IMG/VR virus record: IMGVR_UViG_3300025120_000062
Span: 1-56,926 of that record
Origin: a virus
Reading direction: 5' to 3' (one strand)
Length of the DNA: 56,926 nucleotides
Part shown: one piece after another, positions 17,615-25,849 of the stretch
Layout of the letters: each line of letters starts with the position of its first letter
Position numbering within the stretch: the stretch's first letter is position 1
Made by a program: the position numbers and the translations under genes
Notes under the pieces: generated by a model
Database searches by the model: none
Told to the model about the DNA's origin: nothing
The model's input: the letters and a program-made list of their open reading frames with translations, nothing else

Positions 17615-18466
17615 TTAAATTCCTATTAATTTGTATGCTCCAAATCCAGATTCTGTATTCCTAACATTAGTGTTTTCTCCAGATGTATGTTGAACAAACA
17701 TTTCTATATAATCGTCTGCATCTAATTCTATAATACCTGTTCCTTCAACTCTCATGGTTTGTGAAGCAGCAGAAGAATAAATTTTTTGTTGTCCAGATAT
17801 TAAAAAATTACTTCCATTTTTACGAAGTCTTACAGCAGCAGTATGACCATCATCTATGTTACTTTCAAAACAAGCTGCCATAAAAAATACATATTTTCCT
17901 ACTATTCCTGGAGTAAAGCGGTAGTTAGAACTATTATCATATTTCCCATCTGAATCCCATTGTTCAACATCAAAGTTTATTCTAGTTAAAGTATTGTTTG
18001 CTACTACTTGGTCACTTGTTAGAGTAGCATAAAAACTAGGTGTATTTTGAAAAAACTGTGCGTCTATTCTTTTTATTGTTCCTGCGTCAGATATTAATAA
18101 CTCATCAGTTGTTGCAGGAATTGCAGCTAAAGCTGTGTGTCCTGATATAACATCATTAGAAAAAGAAGAAGCCTGTACTGTTCCTTCTCCTGCACTAATT
18201 GTAGCTACAGCTTTTGCTTGATGAATGACATAAATATTATTAGTACCATTTCCAGGTGCTGCTGCAAAAGTAAGTGTAACACCACTTAAGCTATAAGCAC
18301 TATTCGGGTCTTGTCTTACATTTTCTACAAAGACTTCTATGTCAAATGTTGAAGTAGGTGCTACATCTAATGTGAAAGCAGTCGCACTGCCATTACCACT
18401 AAACCTTTTACCTTGTAAAGACTGAAAAGTATTGTTGGTATCTATAGGTGTACCAAGATATCCCAT
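17615..18466 (-). CDS. 283-aa tail fibre with C-terminal C1q-like domain
   Basis: N-terminal fibre-base domain with FSGNGSATAFTLDVAPTST, VFVENVRQDPNSAYSLSG and LTFAAAPGNGTNNIYVIHQA, a recurrent phage pattern. The C-terminal ~140 residues resemble a C1q head (FTPGIVGKYVFFMAACFES, VRLRKNGSNF, IELDADDYIEMFVQHTSGEN, end YKLIGI). Related in architecture but not closely in sequence to 13197-14093. Confidence 0.8.
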   Translation of the reverse strand: MGYLGTPIDTNNTFQSLQGKRFSGNGSATAFTLDVAPTSTFDIEVFVENVRQDPNSAYSLSGVTLTFAAAPGNGTNNIYVIHQAKAVATISAGEGTVQASSFSNDVISGHTALAAIPATTDELLISDAGTIKRIDAQFFQNTPSFYATLTSDQVVANNTLTRINFDVEQWDSDGKYDNSSNYRFTPGIVGKYVFFMAACFESNIDDGHTAAVRLRKNGSNFLISGQQKIYSSAASQTMRVEGTGIIELDADDYIEMFVQHTSGENTNVRNTESGFGAYKLIGI

Positions 18467-18467
18467 T

Positions 18468-18815
18468 CTATGTAATCTCCATTACTGATAAAATTATGTC
18501 TGCTGCTGCTGAAGATGTTAGTGAAAGAGCATCAGTTGTTTCCATCACAACTTTATTTCCCGCTAACAATTCCAAAGTTCCACCAACAGGAACGGGTGCA
18601 TTGGTCACTAATTCAACTGTTTGATTAGCTTCGTTATTTGCTCCTGCTCTATTGGAAGTATCTGAAGCCAAACTAACTGTTACAGTAATTTGACTAGTTG
18701 TTGTGTTACCTATCATAATACCAAGAAGTACGGTTGTTGTACTACTTGCTACTGTATAAATAACGTCAGCACTAGTTACTCCTGCTTTAGTTATTGTTTT
18801 GAACGTATTTGCCAT
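18468..18815 (-). CDS. 115-aa small tail protein, paralogue of 8565-8945
   Basis: Thr/Val/Ala-rich beta protein ending AADIILSVMEIT, parallel to the end of the 126-aa protein. The start is ATG at 18815. Placed between the 526-aa fibre and the 283-aa fibre. Likely a tail-fibre connector or decoration; no catalytic features. Confidence 0.7.
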   Translation of the reverse strand: MANTFKTITKAGVTSADVIYTVASSTTTVLLGIMIGNTTTSQITVTVSLASDTSNRAGANNEANQTVELVTNAPVPVGGTLELLAGNKVVMETTDALSLTSSAAADIILSVMEIT

Positions 18816-18826
18816 CTATCCTCCTA

Positions 18827-20407
18827 TTATCCTAATGCAATCGCTAATGCTGTGGGGTCTTCCAAGTTAGCTGCCATTAATGTTACTACTCTAGATAATG
18901 CGGCTTTTCTATTTGTACCACCTGCACCATCATCCACTACAATTAAATCAGATGTAGTTAAATCTGCTCCAATATCTGCACCACCATCAATATCAACTGC
19001 TGTTAAACTTACTTTGTTAGCTGTTGCTATTGTTGCTAATTTTGTATCTACTATTGCTGCTCCTGATGCCACACTTGCATTGACTACAGCATTTGCTGCT
19101 AACTCATCTGCTCCTACTGCATCATCTGCTAACATGGAATTAACAATACTTCCTGCACCTATAACAAAATCTAAAGTATTATCTGAATCATCATAAGTTA
19201 CTGCAATACCTGTTTCTGTGTTAGAACTAACCATTGCTCCTACAGTGTCAGAAATTGTTTCTGCAAGAGTTACTCCTGCTATTGTAATAGCATCTGCTTC
19301 CAATGTACCATCAATATCTGCATCACCAGAAACATCTAATGAACCTGCATCTAGTTCTCCACTAAGAGTAATATTTCTAAATCCTGATATATCTTTATCA
19401 GAATCTGCAATAACTGCCAACGAAGCAGATACTGTACCTGCTGTAATTCCGTCTAATAAATTTAACTCTGTAGCTGTTGAAGTTACTGCTACATCTTCAT
19501 TAATTTTAGGAGAGGTTAAAGTTTTATTTGTTAATGTATCAGTCGATACTAAAGATACTAATGTTGAACTAGCTCCTGCAGGTAACAACATAGTATTCGT
19601 AACACCTGCTGAATGAGGTTGTGCAATAACAGTTTGTCCATGTGAGTTAGATTCACAATTAAATACTATTGCTCCAGAATTTGTATTGCCTCGTACAACA
19701 ACTGTTCCTGTACCATTAGGTGCTAGGTCAATAGTTGCATTAGAAGTAGTAACAATATCTGAACCATTCATATCTAGATTACCACCTAGTTGTGGAGTAT
19801 CATCTTCTGAAATATTATTTAATGCACTAGATGTAGCTAATCCTGCTACAAGTACACTTCTTGAAACTTTTTTTAAACCTCCACCAGAGGCATCTACTGC
19901 TAATAAAGTATCTCCACTTGCAATAGTAGATATTGCTGATAAATCTGTAACTGCCACAGGATTAAAGTTTGTACCATCAGCAACAAGGATATGTCCTGAA
20001 GTATTTGTACCCATAACAATATCATCACCTGATATTGTTAAATCTCCTGTTACGGTTAAATTACGTCCAATTGTTACATCATTACTAGCATCTTCAAATA
20101 TTAATTTGCTTGCGGGAACTGTACAAAAAATATCTTTAGTTCCTGCAGCAAAGTCAACTGCACTATCACTATTAGAACTTGATATAACAGTCGTACGTGT
20201 AAGATCTGAACTATCACCATCTAATGTTCCAAGACCAACTTCAAACTCATTAGCAGTTTGATGAACAATTGCATAATATGTAGTATTAGAATTACCTACA
20301 CCTGAAGCAAAGGTTTCAAAACCAGTAACAGCACCACCAAGAGCAACTGCTCCTGTGCCTGTAGTTGTAGTAGTTTCTTTTACACGATCATTAATGACTA
20401 AAGCCAT
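18827..20407 (-). CDS. 526-aa long tail fibre/shaft protein
   Basis: The N-terminal ~110 residues are a common fibre-base domain (NDRVKETTTTTGTGAVALGG, YAIVHQTANEFEVGLGT, RTTVISSSNS). A long low-complexity beta shaft follows with units such as LTVTGDLTISGDDIVMG, LDMNGSDIVTTSNATIDLAP, and TDTLTNKTLTSPKI, a very common phage fibre string. The C-terminal third is Asp/Ala-rich. Probably the main trimeric fibre. Confidence 0.8.
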   Translation of the reverse strand: MALVINDRVKETTTTTGTGAVALGGAVTGFETFASGVGNSNTTYYAIVHQTANEFEVGLGTLDGDSSDLTRTTVISSSNSDSAVDFAAGTKDIFCTVPASKLIFEDASNDVTIGRNLTVTGDLTISGDDIVMGTNTSGHILVADGTNFNPVAVTDLSAISTIASGDTLLAVDASGGGLKKVSRSVLVAGLATSSALNNISEDDTPQLGGNLDMNGSDIVTTSNATIDLAPNGTGTVVVRGNTNSGAIVFNCESNSHGQTVIAQPHSAGVTNTMLLPAGASSTLVSLVSTDTLTNKTLTSPKINEDVAVTSTATELNLLDGITAGTVSASLAVIADSDKDISGFRNITLSGELDAGSLDVSGDADIDGTLEADAITIAGVTLAETISDTVGAMVSSNTETGIAVTYDDSDNTLDFVIGAGSIVNSMLADDAVGADELAANAVVNASVASGAAIVDTKLATIATANKVSLTAVDIDGGADIGADLTTSDLIVVDDGAGGTNRKAALSRVVTLMAANLEDPTALAIALG

Positions 20408-20420
20408 TTAAATTTTTCTC

Positions 20421-20852
20421 CTATGCTAATCTTAATATAGCGTTACTTGCATCTGCAGTTGGAAACTGAATTGTAAATGTTCCGCTTGTAGATGTTTTGT
20501 CTCCACCAAAATCTAAAACAGCTACTGCTTTATTAGAATCAGAACTATTATAAATTAAAGCTCCTCTTGCAGTAATTGTTGCAGATGTAAATGATATATC
20601 AGCAAAATCACAAAGTGCTGTTGTACCTGATGTTGTGGGAGTTACACTTGTTAAAGTGCCTCCTCCAGAACTATACGTTCCTGAGTTTGATACTTCATTA
20701 CTTGTGCTAAATGCTGTTGTTGTGGCATCTAAAGAAGCTGAACTTGTGTAAAGCGCAATTTTGAAAGTGTCACCTGAGGTTGCAGTAAAATTATGCGTAC
20801 CCACAAGTAACTCTTGTTTAAAACTTGTGCAAACAGCTTGAGTTATCGACAT
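20421..20852 (-). CDS. 143-aa beta-sandwich virion protein
   Basis: Starts MSITQAVCTSFKQELLVGTH and contains FKIALYTSSASLDATTTAF, a string widely seen in phage head-tail or fibre-neighbour proteins. Thr/Ser/Ala-rich, ends FPTADASNAILRLA. Probably a tail or neck decoration protein; role not proven. Confidence 0.75.
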   Translation of the reverse strand: MSITQAVCTSFKQELLVGTHNFTATSGDTFKIALYTSSASLDATTTAFSTSNEVSNSGTYSSGGGTLTSVTPTTSGTTALCDFADISFTSATITARGALIYNSSDSNKAVAVLDFGGDKTSTSGTFTIQFPTADASNAILRLA

Positions 20853-20864
20853 TTTTTATCCTCC

Positions 20865-21548
20865 TTATGGACTTATTGATTTAATGGGGGTTCTTAAAGC
20901 CCCGTGCATATACTCATCTCGTCGGTGTCGTCCTTGTTGCTCCATAGCTAATTCTTGGACAGCCCTTTGATATGATTGTTCGTTTATTTGCAGCATTTCT
21001 GCTGGGCCCTTTAAATACTTAAAGGCTTCGGCAAGGCATCCGTACAACATAGCTGATTGAGCATTTGTGCTCAACCAAGTCTCAGTGTTTGTACTAGATA
21101 ATCTTGTTGGTAATCTAGTAATTCCTAATTCAACATTATAAGCAGAATCTGGAGTTGGTGCAACTACTAAAGAATTATGATCAAACCATGCCCAATACAC
21201 AGGTGTTCCTGTATCAGTTCTGTCAGGAGCATATTCAGTAATAAAACTAACATCTCTTTGTTCTAGAAAAGTTCTAATAGGAGTTCCTGAAGCAGGAAAA
21301 ATTTGCATAGTTCTAATAGTTCCTAAAGACTCGGGAGTAGGTATAATACCACCTGGTAAACTTAAAAAAGGATTACTAGATGCTAAATTAGCAGATTGAT
21401 TAGATTTAAATACATCTAGATCTACCTCTCTAAATAATCTGTTTTCTACATGTTCTATAAAGTCATTTGTTATTGTAGATGTTAATACATCTGTGCCTAC
21501 TTCTGTATAATCTAAAATTTGTTGTGTTAGTTCTGCATAAGTTGTCAT
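20865..21548 (-). CDS. 227-aa connector/adaptor-type protein
   Basis: Starts MTTYAELTQQILDYTEVGTD, with FIEHVENRLFREVDLD next, a pattern of phage adaptor (portal-to-tail) proteins. It has a mid beta region (GTPVYWAWFDHNSLVVAPTP) and a C-terminal helical half (LYGCLAEAFKYLKGPAEMLQ). Its position beside the gp4-like protein supports a ring under the portal. It overlaps the 107-aa gene by 4 bases (ATGA). Confidence 0.75.
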   Translation of the reverse strand: MTTYAELTQQILDYTEVGTDVLTSTITNDFIEHVENRLFREVDLDVFKSNQSANLASSNPFLSLPGGIIPTPESLGTIRTMQIFPASGTPIRTFLEQRDVSFITEYAPDRTDTGTPVYWAWFDHNSLVVAPTPDSAYNVELGITRLPTRLSSTNTETWLSTNAQSAMLYGCLAEAFKYLKGPAEMLQINEQSYQRAVQELAMEQQGRHRRDEYMHGALRTPIKSISP

Positions 21549-21868
21549 GATATACTCACTGTTACGTTATTAACTTTCATTCGCATTTTAATTACATTGT
21601 TTGTCTGTGGAACCATACTATTATTATTTTCAAAAAACATTTTCTCTCCTACTAATACTTCTACAGGTTCTACTCTATCAGGACTAGCATCTTGTAAAGC
21701 CTCACCATCTGCTTTGTGTGTAGTAGGTTCTTCTTGAGGATGTTTAGCTTCAAACTCTGATTTGTGAACAAAAGAACCATTCCATTCCGTAATCATTTCT
21801 TTATAGGGAAACTCCATACCACTTCTATCAGAAATTGCTTTTGAATATTTACCACTTGCGTATGCCAT
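21545..21868 (-). CDS. 107-aa conserved small tail-module protein
   Basis: The N-terminal half has a pattern frequent in tailed phages: SGKYSKAISDRSGMEFPYKE, then EWNGSFVHKSEFEAKHPQ and PDRVEPVEV. No recognised catalytic residues. Starts with TAATG overlap to the gp4-like gene. Probably a small structural or assembly component. Confidence 0.7.
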   Translation of the reverse strand: MAYASGKYSKAISDRSGMEFPYKEMITEWNGSFVHKSEFEAKHPQEEPTTHKADGEALQDASPDRVEPVEVLVGEKMFFENNNSMVPQTNNVIKMRMKVNNVTVSIS

Positions 21869-22533
21869 TACATAACCCCTATCTTAGGTACTATCTTTAT
21901 ACTAGAGCGAGTGCTATCTTCAGCAGAAGCTCTTTGCCATTCATCTTCATAAACTTGTTTTAATAATTGTATTCTATCTGGTGCTTTTTTCATTGCTATG
22001 TAATAAGACAGGCCTGCAACAAGACAAGGTAAAAACCTAAAAGGAACTTCTGCATTACCACTATAACTTCCTGCATCTTGTATTCTTGTTAATGCATAAT
22101 ATTTGAATGTGTCAGCTGCATCAGGTGTAGGATACAAATATAATTTTGGAGTAATAGATCTTTCCAAATAATATTGAGTTGAAACAGACTGTGTTGTTTT
22201 TTTAGATATATGTAAATACTCAGCACGACTTAATCTTTCTAATTGTTTATCAACAGCAGTATCGTCTGCTGTAAATAAAACTGCTGAAAGTATATCTACT
22301 AAATCTGTATCTAAATCATATGAAGTTGTGCCTGCTGTAAGAGTTTTTGTTCTTTGTTCTATAGTCCAAAGATTTAATCCTCTGTTCGCCCATTCAGCAA
22401 ATAAAAGATTTAAAGATCTTCTAGAAGTTTTTAAATCATAACCAGAACGCACTGAAAGACCACATCTTTCAAATGCTTCTGCAATGATCTCTTCTATACT
22501 TAGATCAAATGATGTTGTGCCAGAAGTAGCCAT
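21868..22533 (-). CDS. 221-aa tail accessory factor, P22 gp4-like
   Basis: The N-terminal helix (SIEEIIAEAFERCGLSVRSG), LLFAEWANRGLNLWTIEQ and the following Leu/Thr-rich strands (TAGTTSYDLDTDLVDILSA) are the hallmark of head-completion proteins of the P22 gp4 class in marine podoviruses. The second half has LYLYPTPDAADTFKYYALTR, then FLPCLVAGLSYYIAMKKAPD. It would form a dodecameric ring below the portal. Family inferred by pattern. Confidence 0.8.
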   Translation of the reverse strand: MATSGTTSFDLSIEEIIAEAFERCGLSVRSGYDLKTSRRSLNLLFAEWANRGLNLWTIEQRTKTLTAGTTSYDLDTDLVDILSAVLFTADDTAVDKQLERLSRAEYLHISKKTTQSVSTQYYLERSITPKLYLYPTPDAADTFKYYALTRIQDAGSYSGNAEVPFRFLPCLVAGLSYYIAMKKAPDRIQLLKQVYEDEWQRASAEDSTRSSIKIVPKIGVM

Positions 22534-22539
22534 ATATTA

Positions 22540-22959
22540 TTAATAAATTTTTTGAAACTCTGCTATTATTGTGTACATATTTCCTGAATCAGCAGCTCCT
22601 GGTACTACAAGATTAACATCACTTTCATTGGTATTATTAGATTTATCAGCAGGTATTCCACCAAACTCTCTAAAATCCCAATATCCAGTTCCTGTTAAAC
22701 CTATTACAGGAATATCTCCATCATCATCTTCTTCATCTAAACGAGCATAAGAGTCTCCTCCATCTCCGCCTTGACATGAGAACCAAACTCTTAATAGTCC
22801 TAAATGTGCTACTGCAGTTCCATCTTGTCTAGCAGTTAATGCTGATACATCACCAAAAACTGTAGTGCCACCTGATCCATCTGATTGATTGACTATTTTA
22901 ATTACGACACGATTGTCGTTTTGTTGTAGGATTGTCGGTCCTGTTACTACGTCTGCCAT
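22540..22959 (-). CDS. 139-aa beta-rich virion protein
   Basis: Starts MADVVTGPTILQQNDNRVVI and continues KIVNQSDGSGGTTVFGDVSA, a pattern of small head or neck proteins in marine phages. The acidic loop LDEEDDDGD and a central Trp-rich strand (LRVWFSCQGGDGG) are visible. It sits between the gp4-like gene and the 209-aa head protein. Function unknown. Confidence 0.7.
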   Translation of the reverse strand: MADVVTGPTILQQNDNRVVIKIVNQSDGSGGTTVFGDVSALTARQDGTAVAHLGLLRVWFSCQGGDGGDSYARLDEEDDDGDIPVIGLTGTGYWDFREFGGIPADKSNNTNESDVNLVVPGAADSGNMYTIIAEFQKIY

Positions 22960-22981
22960 GTTCCCTCCTTAATTAAGAACT

Positions 22982-22999
22982 GTGGGGCCGAAGCCCCAC
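22982..22999 (-). terminator. GC-rich UUCG-tetraloop hairpin after the 209-aa gene
   Basis: Perfect 7-bp stem GTGGGGC/GCCCCAC around CGAA on the plus strand, that is UUCG in the minus-strand RNA. It lies 8 bases past the stop of the gene ending at 23007. The minus-strand sequence after it is AGTTCTTAATTAAGG, with few Ts, so it may be an RNA-stabilising hairpin or weak terminator. The near-identical hairpin at 52307-52324 has a full T tract. Confidence 0.6.
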
Positions 23000-23006
23000 T
23001 AATTTT

Positions 23007-23636
23007 TTAGTATACTGAATATTCTATTTCAAGTGTTCCACGAAAAGCAGTTAAAGCTGCATCAGCTGCTGCACCAGCACCTAAGTACAAGTGTTTACTT
23101 GCAATAGCTGCGGTAATGTTTGGTGTGAATACGTGAAAAAGACCAGCAGTAGCATCAAGGTCAATATCAACTTCTGTTACTGAATCAGTAGCAGAAATTC
23201 TTGGATTAAATGATGCAACACCTGCTCCTACAATTTCAGTTCCTGAAGATATAGCAGTATTAGTAGCTGTACCTGAAGTTGCAGATAATTGTAAGTTAGC
23301 TAGTGATTGAGCATCACTTGCTGCTGCAGTTGTAATACCAAGAACTACTTTATGAATAAAGAACTTACTTGCTGTTACTAAAGCATCTGGATGATCTGTG
23401 TTTAATTCACCTAGTTCTACTAGAACATCATTATCACCATAAGTAACTGATGCTGCATTTGTTGCAGATAAATCTATTGCGAATGTTTGTATTTTTCTGG
23501 TTCCTAGTGAAATAAGTTGTCCTGTTGAGTTTACAGAGAAACCAGTTTCTGTAATTGCTCCTGTATCATTAGCTTCATTAATTACATTAAATCCAGCTTT
23601 TGATCTTATTGGACCACTAAATGTTGAGTTTGCCAT
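23007..23636 (-). CDS. 209-aa probable head fibre/decoration protein
   Basis: Starts MANSTFSGPIRSKAGFNVIN, the usual opening of marine phage head-fibre-like proteins that follow the capsid gene. Ala/Thr/Ser-rich with several Asp-rich beta strands (VTEVDIDLDATAGLFHVFTP) and terminal FRGTLEIEYSVY. Its own promoter-like signals and structured leader lie upstream (23666-23747). Likely a surface protein of the capsid. Confidence 0.75.
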   Translation of the reverse strand: MANSTFSGPIRSKAGFNVINEANDTGAITETGFSVNSTGQLISLGTRKIQTFAIDLSATNAASVTYGDNDVLVELGELNTDHPDALVTASKFFIHKVVLGITTAAASDAQSLANLQLSATSGTATNTAISSGTEIVGAGVASFNPRISATDSVTEVDIDLDATAGLFHVFTPNITAAIASKHLYLGAGAAADAALTAFRGTLEIEYSVY

Positions 23637-23665
23637 TTTAAAACCTCCTTGGTTATATAGACCTT

Positions 23666-23708
23666 ACCACATAGTCTCTATATCGTCTGCATAAGCAGTC
23701 TATGTAGT
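23666..23708 (-). promoter_or_regulatory. Structured 5' leader of the head-fibre gene
   Basis: In the minus-strand RNA a 9-bp closing stem, ACUACAUAG with CUAUGUGGU (one G-U pair), encloses an inner CUGC-UUAU-GCAG hairpin. It lies about 30 bases before the ATG at 23636, just upstream of the AAGGAGG ribosome-binding site. It could tune translation or protect the mRNA 5' end. Seen directly; function inferred. Confidence 0.45.
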
Positions 23709-23719
23709 TATTCTATTTA

Positions 23720-23747
23720 TGTATACAGTTTTAAATGAGATTTGCAA
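23720..23747 (-). promoter_or_regulatory. Candidate sigma70-type promoter for the head-fibre and tail genes
   Basis: On the minus strand TTGCAA (23747-23742) and TATACA (23725-23720) are separated by 16 bases. It lies right after the hairpin that follows the capsid gene, so a new transcript could begin here. The match is moderate. Confidence 0.4.
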
Positions 23748-23749
23748 TA

Positions 23750-23778
23750 AGAATGGGCGTATTTATTACGCCCATTCT
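23750..23778 (-). terminator. 12-bp perfect hairpin just after the major capsid gene
   Basis: AGAATGGGCGTA and TACGCCCATTCT pair perfectly around a 5-base loop (TTTAT), starting 11 bases past the capsid stop at 23789. The minus-strand sequence after it is TTATTGCAAATC, not a strong T tract, so it may be a partial terminator or a 3' stabiliser that keeps capsid mRNA abundant relative to downstream genes. Confidence 0.65.
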
Positions 23779-23788
23779 ATAAGTTTTG

Positions 23789-24697
23789 TTATGCTCCTGG
23801 TGAGCCGAAAATACCTCTAGGGTCTGAGAATCCAAATGAATATCTCTCTCTAGCTTTGTATCTTACGTTACCAGTATCAAAATCACCTTCCATTGAAGTT
23901 TTAATCGGTGAACGATTAAAATGCTTCAGACCGTTTGGTGCATCTGTCTTTAAGAAGAATGCGTCGGTATCAGTTAAGTAATGATTTATAACGTATCCGC
24001 CAGGGATCATTCCCATGTTACCGATAGCGTTAAGATCATTATCTGATGTGCCAACTCTTAATTGACTCTTCATAAGTCTTTCTGCAACAAACTGAAGATT
24101 GACCGGAATGATCATCTTAGTAGGTTTTACTGCTACTTTTAAACCACGATTGTCAATAAAGCCTGCGATGTCAATTAATGACTGCTCTAATGATGTTTCG
24201 TTTAAATCAGCAGATGTTGATAGTTCGTTAGCGTAGTTACCACCTGACACTGTTAAGTGTGCAGTTGAACAAAGTTCAACACCGTCACCGCCTGTGAAAG
24301 AAGAGTTAAAAGCATTGTTTAAAATGTTTGCACCCTTAATTTCTTTAGCGTTAGACATTGAACGTGCTAGAGCTTTTGTGTATCTAGAGCTAAGGCTATC
24401 GTAAAGGTTATCCTCTACTGCTTCCTCAGTGATCGCAAATGCTAAAGCAATTGTTTCATGTGTGTAGCGACTAGTGTGAGCTTCTGTAGCATCGTCAAAT
24501 TGTACGCCTGCTCCTTCAGCTTTCACTGGTGCTGAACCGAACCCAGATAATTCGACTTCTTCTTCAAAAGCTCTGTCTGAACTTTCGACATCAAATATCT
24601 GTGCCCATTCCTGCTCGTATCTTGCATATTCTAGACCGAATAATGCATTAAGACCAGGTTCCAACTCTTTGACAAGTTGACTTCTTGATATAGCCAT
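23789..24697 (-). CDS. Major capsid protein (302 aa)
   Basis: Begins MAISRSQLVKELEPGLNALF and includes EYARYEQEWAQIFDVESSDR, AFEEEVELSGFGSAPVK and the late RYSFGFSDPRGIFGSPGA, a set diagnostic of marine podovirus-like major capsid proteins of presumed HK97 fold. There is an extended N-arm and no visible protease site. Preceded in transcription by scaffold and decoration genes and followed by a strong hairpin, the usual order of a head module. Confidence 0.88.
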   Translation of the reverse strand: MAISRSQLVKELEPGLNALFGLEYARYEQEWAQIFDVESSDRAFEEEVELSGFGSAPVKAEGAGVQFDDATEAHTSRYTHETIALAFAITEEAVEDNLYDSLSSRYTKALARSMSNAKEIKGANILNNAFNSSFTGGDGVELCSTAHLTVSGGNYANELSTSADLNETSLEQSLIDIAGFIDNRGLKVAVKPTKMIIPVNLQFVAERLMKSQLRVGTSDNDLNAIGNMGMIPGGYVINHYLTDTDAFFLKTDAPNGLKHFNRSPIKTSMEGDFDTGNVRYKARERYSFGFSDPRGIFGSPGA

Positions 24698-24713
24698 CTA
24701 TTAGTCCTTCCTA

Positions 24714-25298
24714 TTAGATACCAGCAGTATTAGCATAATGAAGACCTTCGTTAATTCTAACGAGATAGTTTCCATTTGCGCTTGCTGTGTCATTGTTTAC
24801 TTCAGTTGTACAAACATCTACGATTCTAAACTGTGCCGTAGCATTAGTAATGGTACTAGAGTCTAGCTCTTGCTTTGAACGTCCTGTTGCTGTGCTACCT
24901 GCGTGAGTAGATACTAAATCAGCATTAGAACCTCTATTGGCAGGCCATGAGGCTCCAATATTTGTGCTATCTTCTTGTGCTTCGTAGACCACGTTTGGGT
25001 CGTCTATTACAAAGGCTACTGCATCAGTTGCTACTGTGCTAGCAGGCCAGTGTTTTGAGAATGTAGGTTCTCCTGCGGAATTAGTAAAAAAACATCCGTT
25101 GAATACGCCTATTAAGTTAGTAGCTGCTGCTGCTCCAACGGTTACTGTACCGTCAGTGTGCAATTCAACTGCATCGCCTGTAAATATATTTGTATTATAT
25201 TCACTTGCAATTCCATAACTTGTTTGGCCACCATTAAATGCTGCTCCACCAATCATCTTTGCAGGTCTAAACCCGAAAGGGGCATCGTTATTTGCCAT
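24714..25298 (-). CDS. 194-aa capsid decoration/stabilising protein
   Basis: Starts MANNDAPFGFRPAKMIGGAA, a common opening of small head proteins encoded directly upstream of the capsid gene in marine phages. Contains IFTGDAVELHTDGTVTV and LIGVFNGCFFTNSAGEP, beta-barrel-like segments with regular Gly/Asp turns. Likely binds the capsid exterior. A GGAGGA ribosome-binding site precedes the start. Confidence 0.8.
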   Translation of the reverse strand: MANNDAPFGFRPAKMIGGAAFNGGQTSYGIASEYNTNIFTGDAVELHTDGTVTVGAAAATNLIGVFNGCFFTNSAGEPTFSKHWPASTVATDAVAFVIDDPNVVYEAQEDSTNIGASWPANRGSNADLVSTHAGSTATGRSKQELDSSTITNATAQFRIVDVCTTEVNNDTASANGNYLVRINEGLHYANTAGI

Positions 25299-25314
25299 GG
25301 TTAAGTCCTCCTAT

Positions 25315-25331
25315 AAAACCAGTTAGGTTTT
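25315..25331 (-). terminator. Weak AT-rich hairpin before the decoration gene
   Basis: AAAACC and GGTTTT pair around AGTTA in the 75-base gap between the 156-aa and decoration genes. In minus-strand RNA it precedes the ribosome-binding site. It may lower read-through or tune translation; the stem is only 6 bp and AT-rich. Confidence 0.3.
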
Positions 25332-25373
25332 TATTGTTGTTATAAGTTATAGTGATAGGAGGCATTTTAAGAA

Positions 25374-25844
25374 TTACTTCTTATTTCCTCTACCACCACC
25401 AAAAGTAACCCTACTATTCCTTTCAGAAGAGATGGGCATACTTCGATGCTGCTCTTTAAAAAGATTATTATCAACAGCTTCTTCTTGAGTTTTTGTCTGT
25501 TCGGCAAAATACTCTGCTCTTGATTCAACAATCTCGTTAGGTATACGAGCAAGCACTAATCCACCTACACCTATAATTCCTGCATGCGAGCCATTATCAA
25601 TAGTTGGAGCGGCAAAGTCTGGGTATTCGTCAGCTCGAACTAGCTCAAAACCTTCTCTTAGTCTTGCGGCCATGTTCTTCCTGTCGTCTGTACCTAGAGT
25701 CTCTGCTCTAATCCACCTATGTTTAAATCCTGGCGGTGCTTCAGGCGCTTCTAAGCTTGATGGTGGGCGCCAAGGTTGATTTCTCTTTGTTTTTTCACGA
25801 GAATTATCAGTGCGTGAGGTCTTCTTGGTTGTATTATCTTCCAT
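25374..25844 (-). CDS. 156-aa conserved head-module protein
   Basis: The first ~30 residues are basic and disordered. GFKHRWIRAETLGTDDRKNM and FELVRADEYPDFAAPTIDNG then form a recognisable pattern found between scaffold and capsid genes of many marine phages, followed by LVLARIPNEIVESRAEYFAEQ and a Gly-rich basic tail (GGGRGNKK). Function unknown; probably head assembly. Confidence 0.75.
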   Translation of the reverse strand: MEDNTTKKTSRTDNSREKTKRNQPWRPPSSLEAPEAPPGFKHRWIRAETLGTDDRKNMAARLREGFELVRADEYPDFAAPTIDNGSHAGIIGVGGLVLARIPNEIVESRAEYFAEQTKTQEEAVDNNLFKEQHRSMPISSERNSRVTFGGGRGNKK

Positions 25845-25849
25845 TGCTA

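Noticed and set aside
18690-19196. 168-aa plus-strand ORF
   Set aside because: Spans two real minus-strand genes and their boundary; an antisense shadow of low-complexity coding sequence.
19686-20261. 191-aa plus-strand ORF opposite the 526-aa fibre gene
   Set aside because: Antisense to a repetitive Thr/Ser/Ala fibre gene; composition mirrors the codon pattern of the real gene and no ribosome-binding site or conserved pattern is present.
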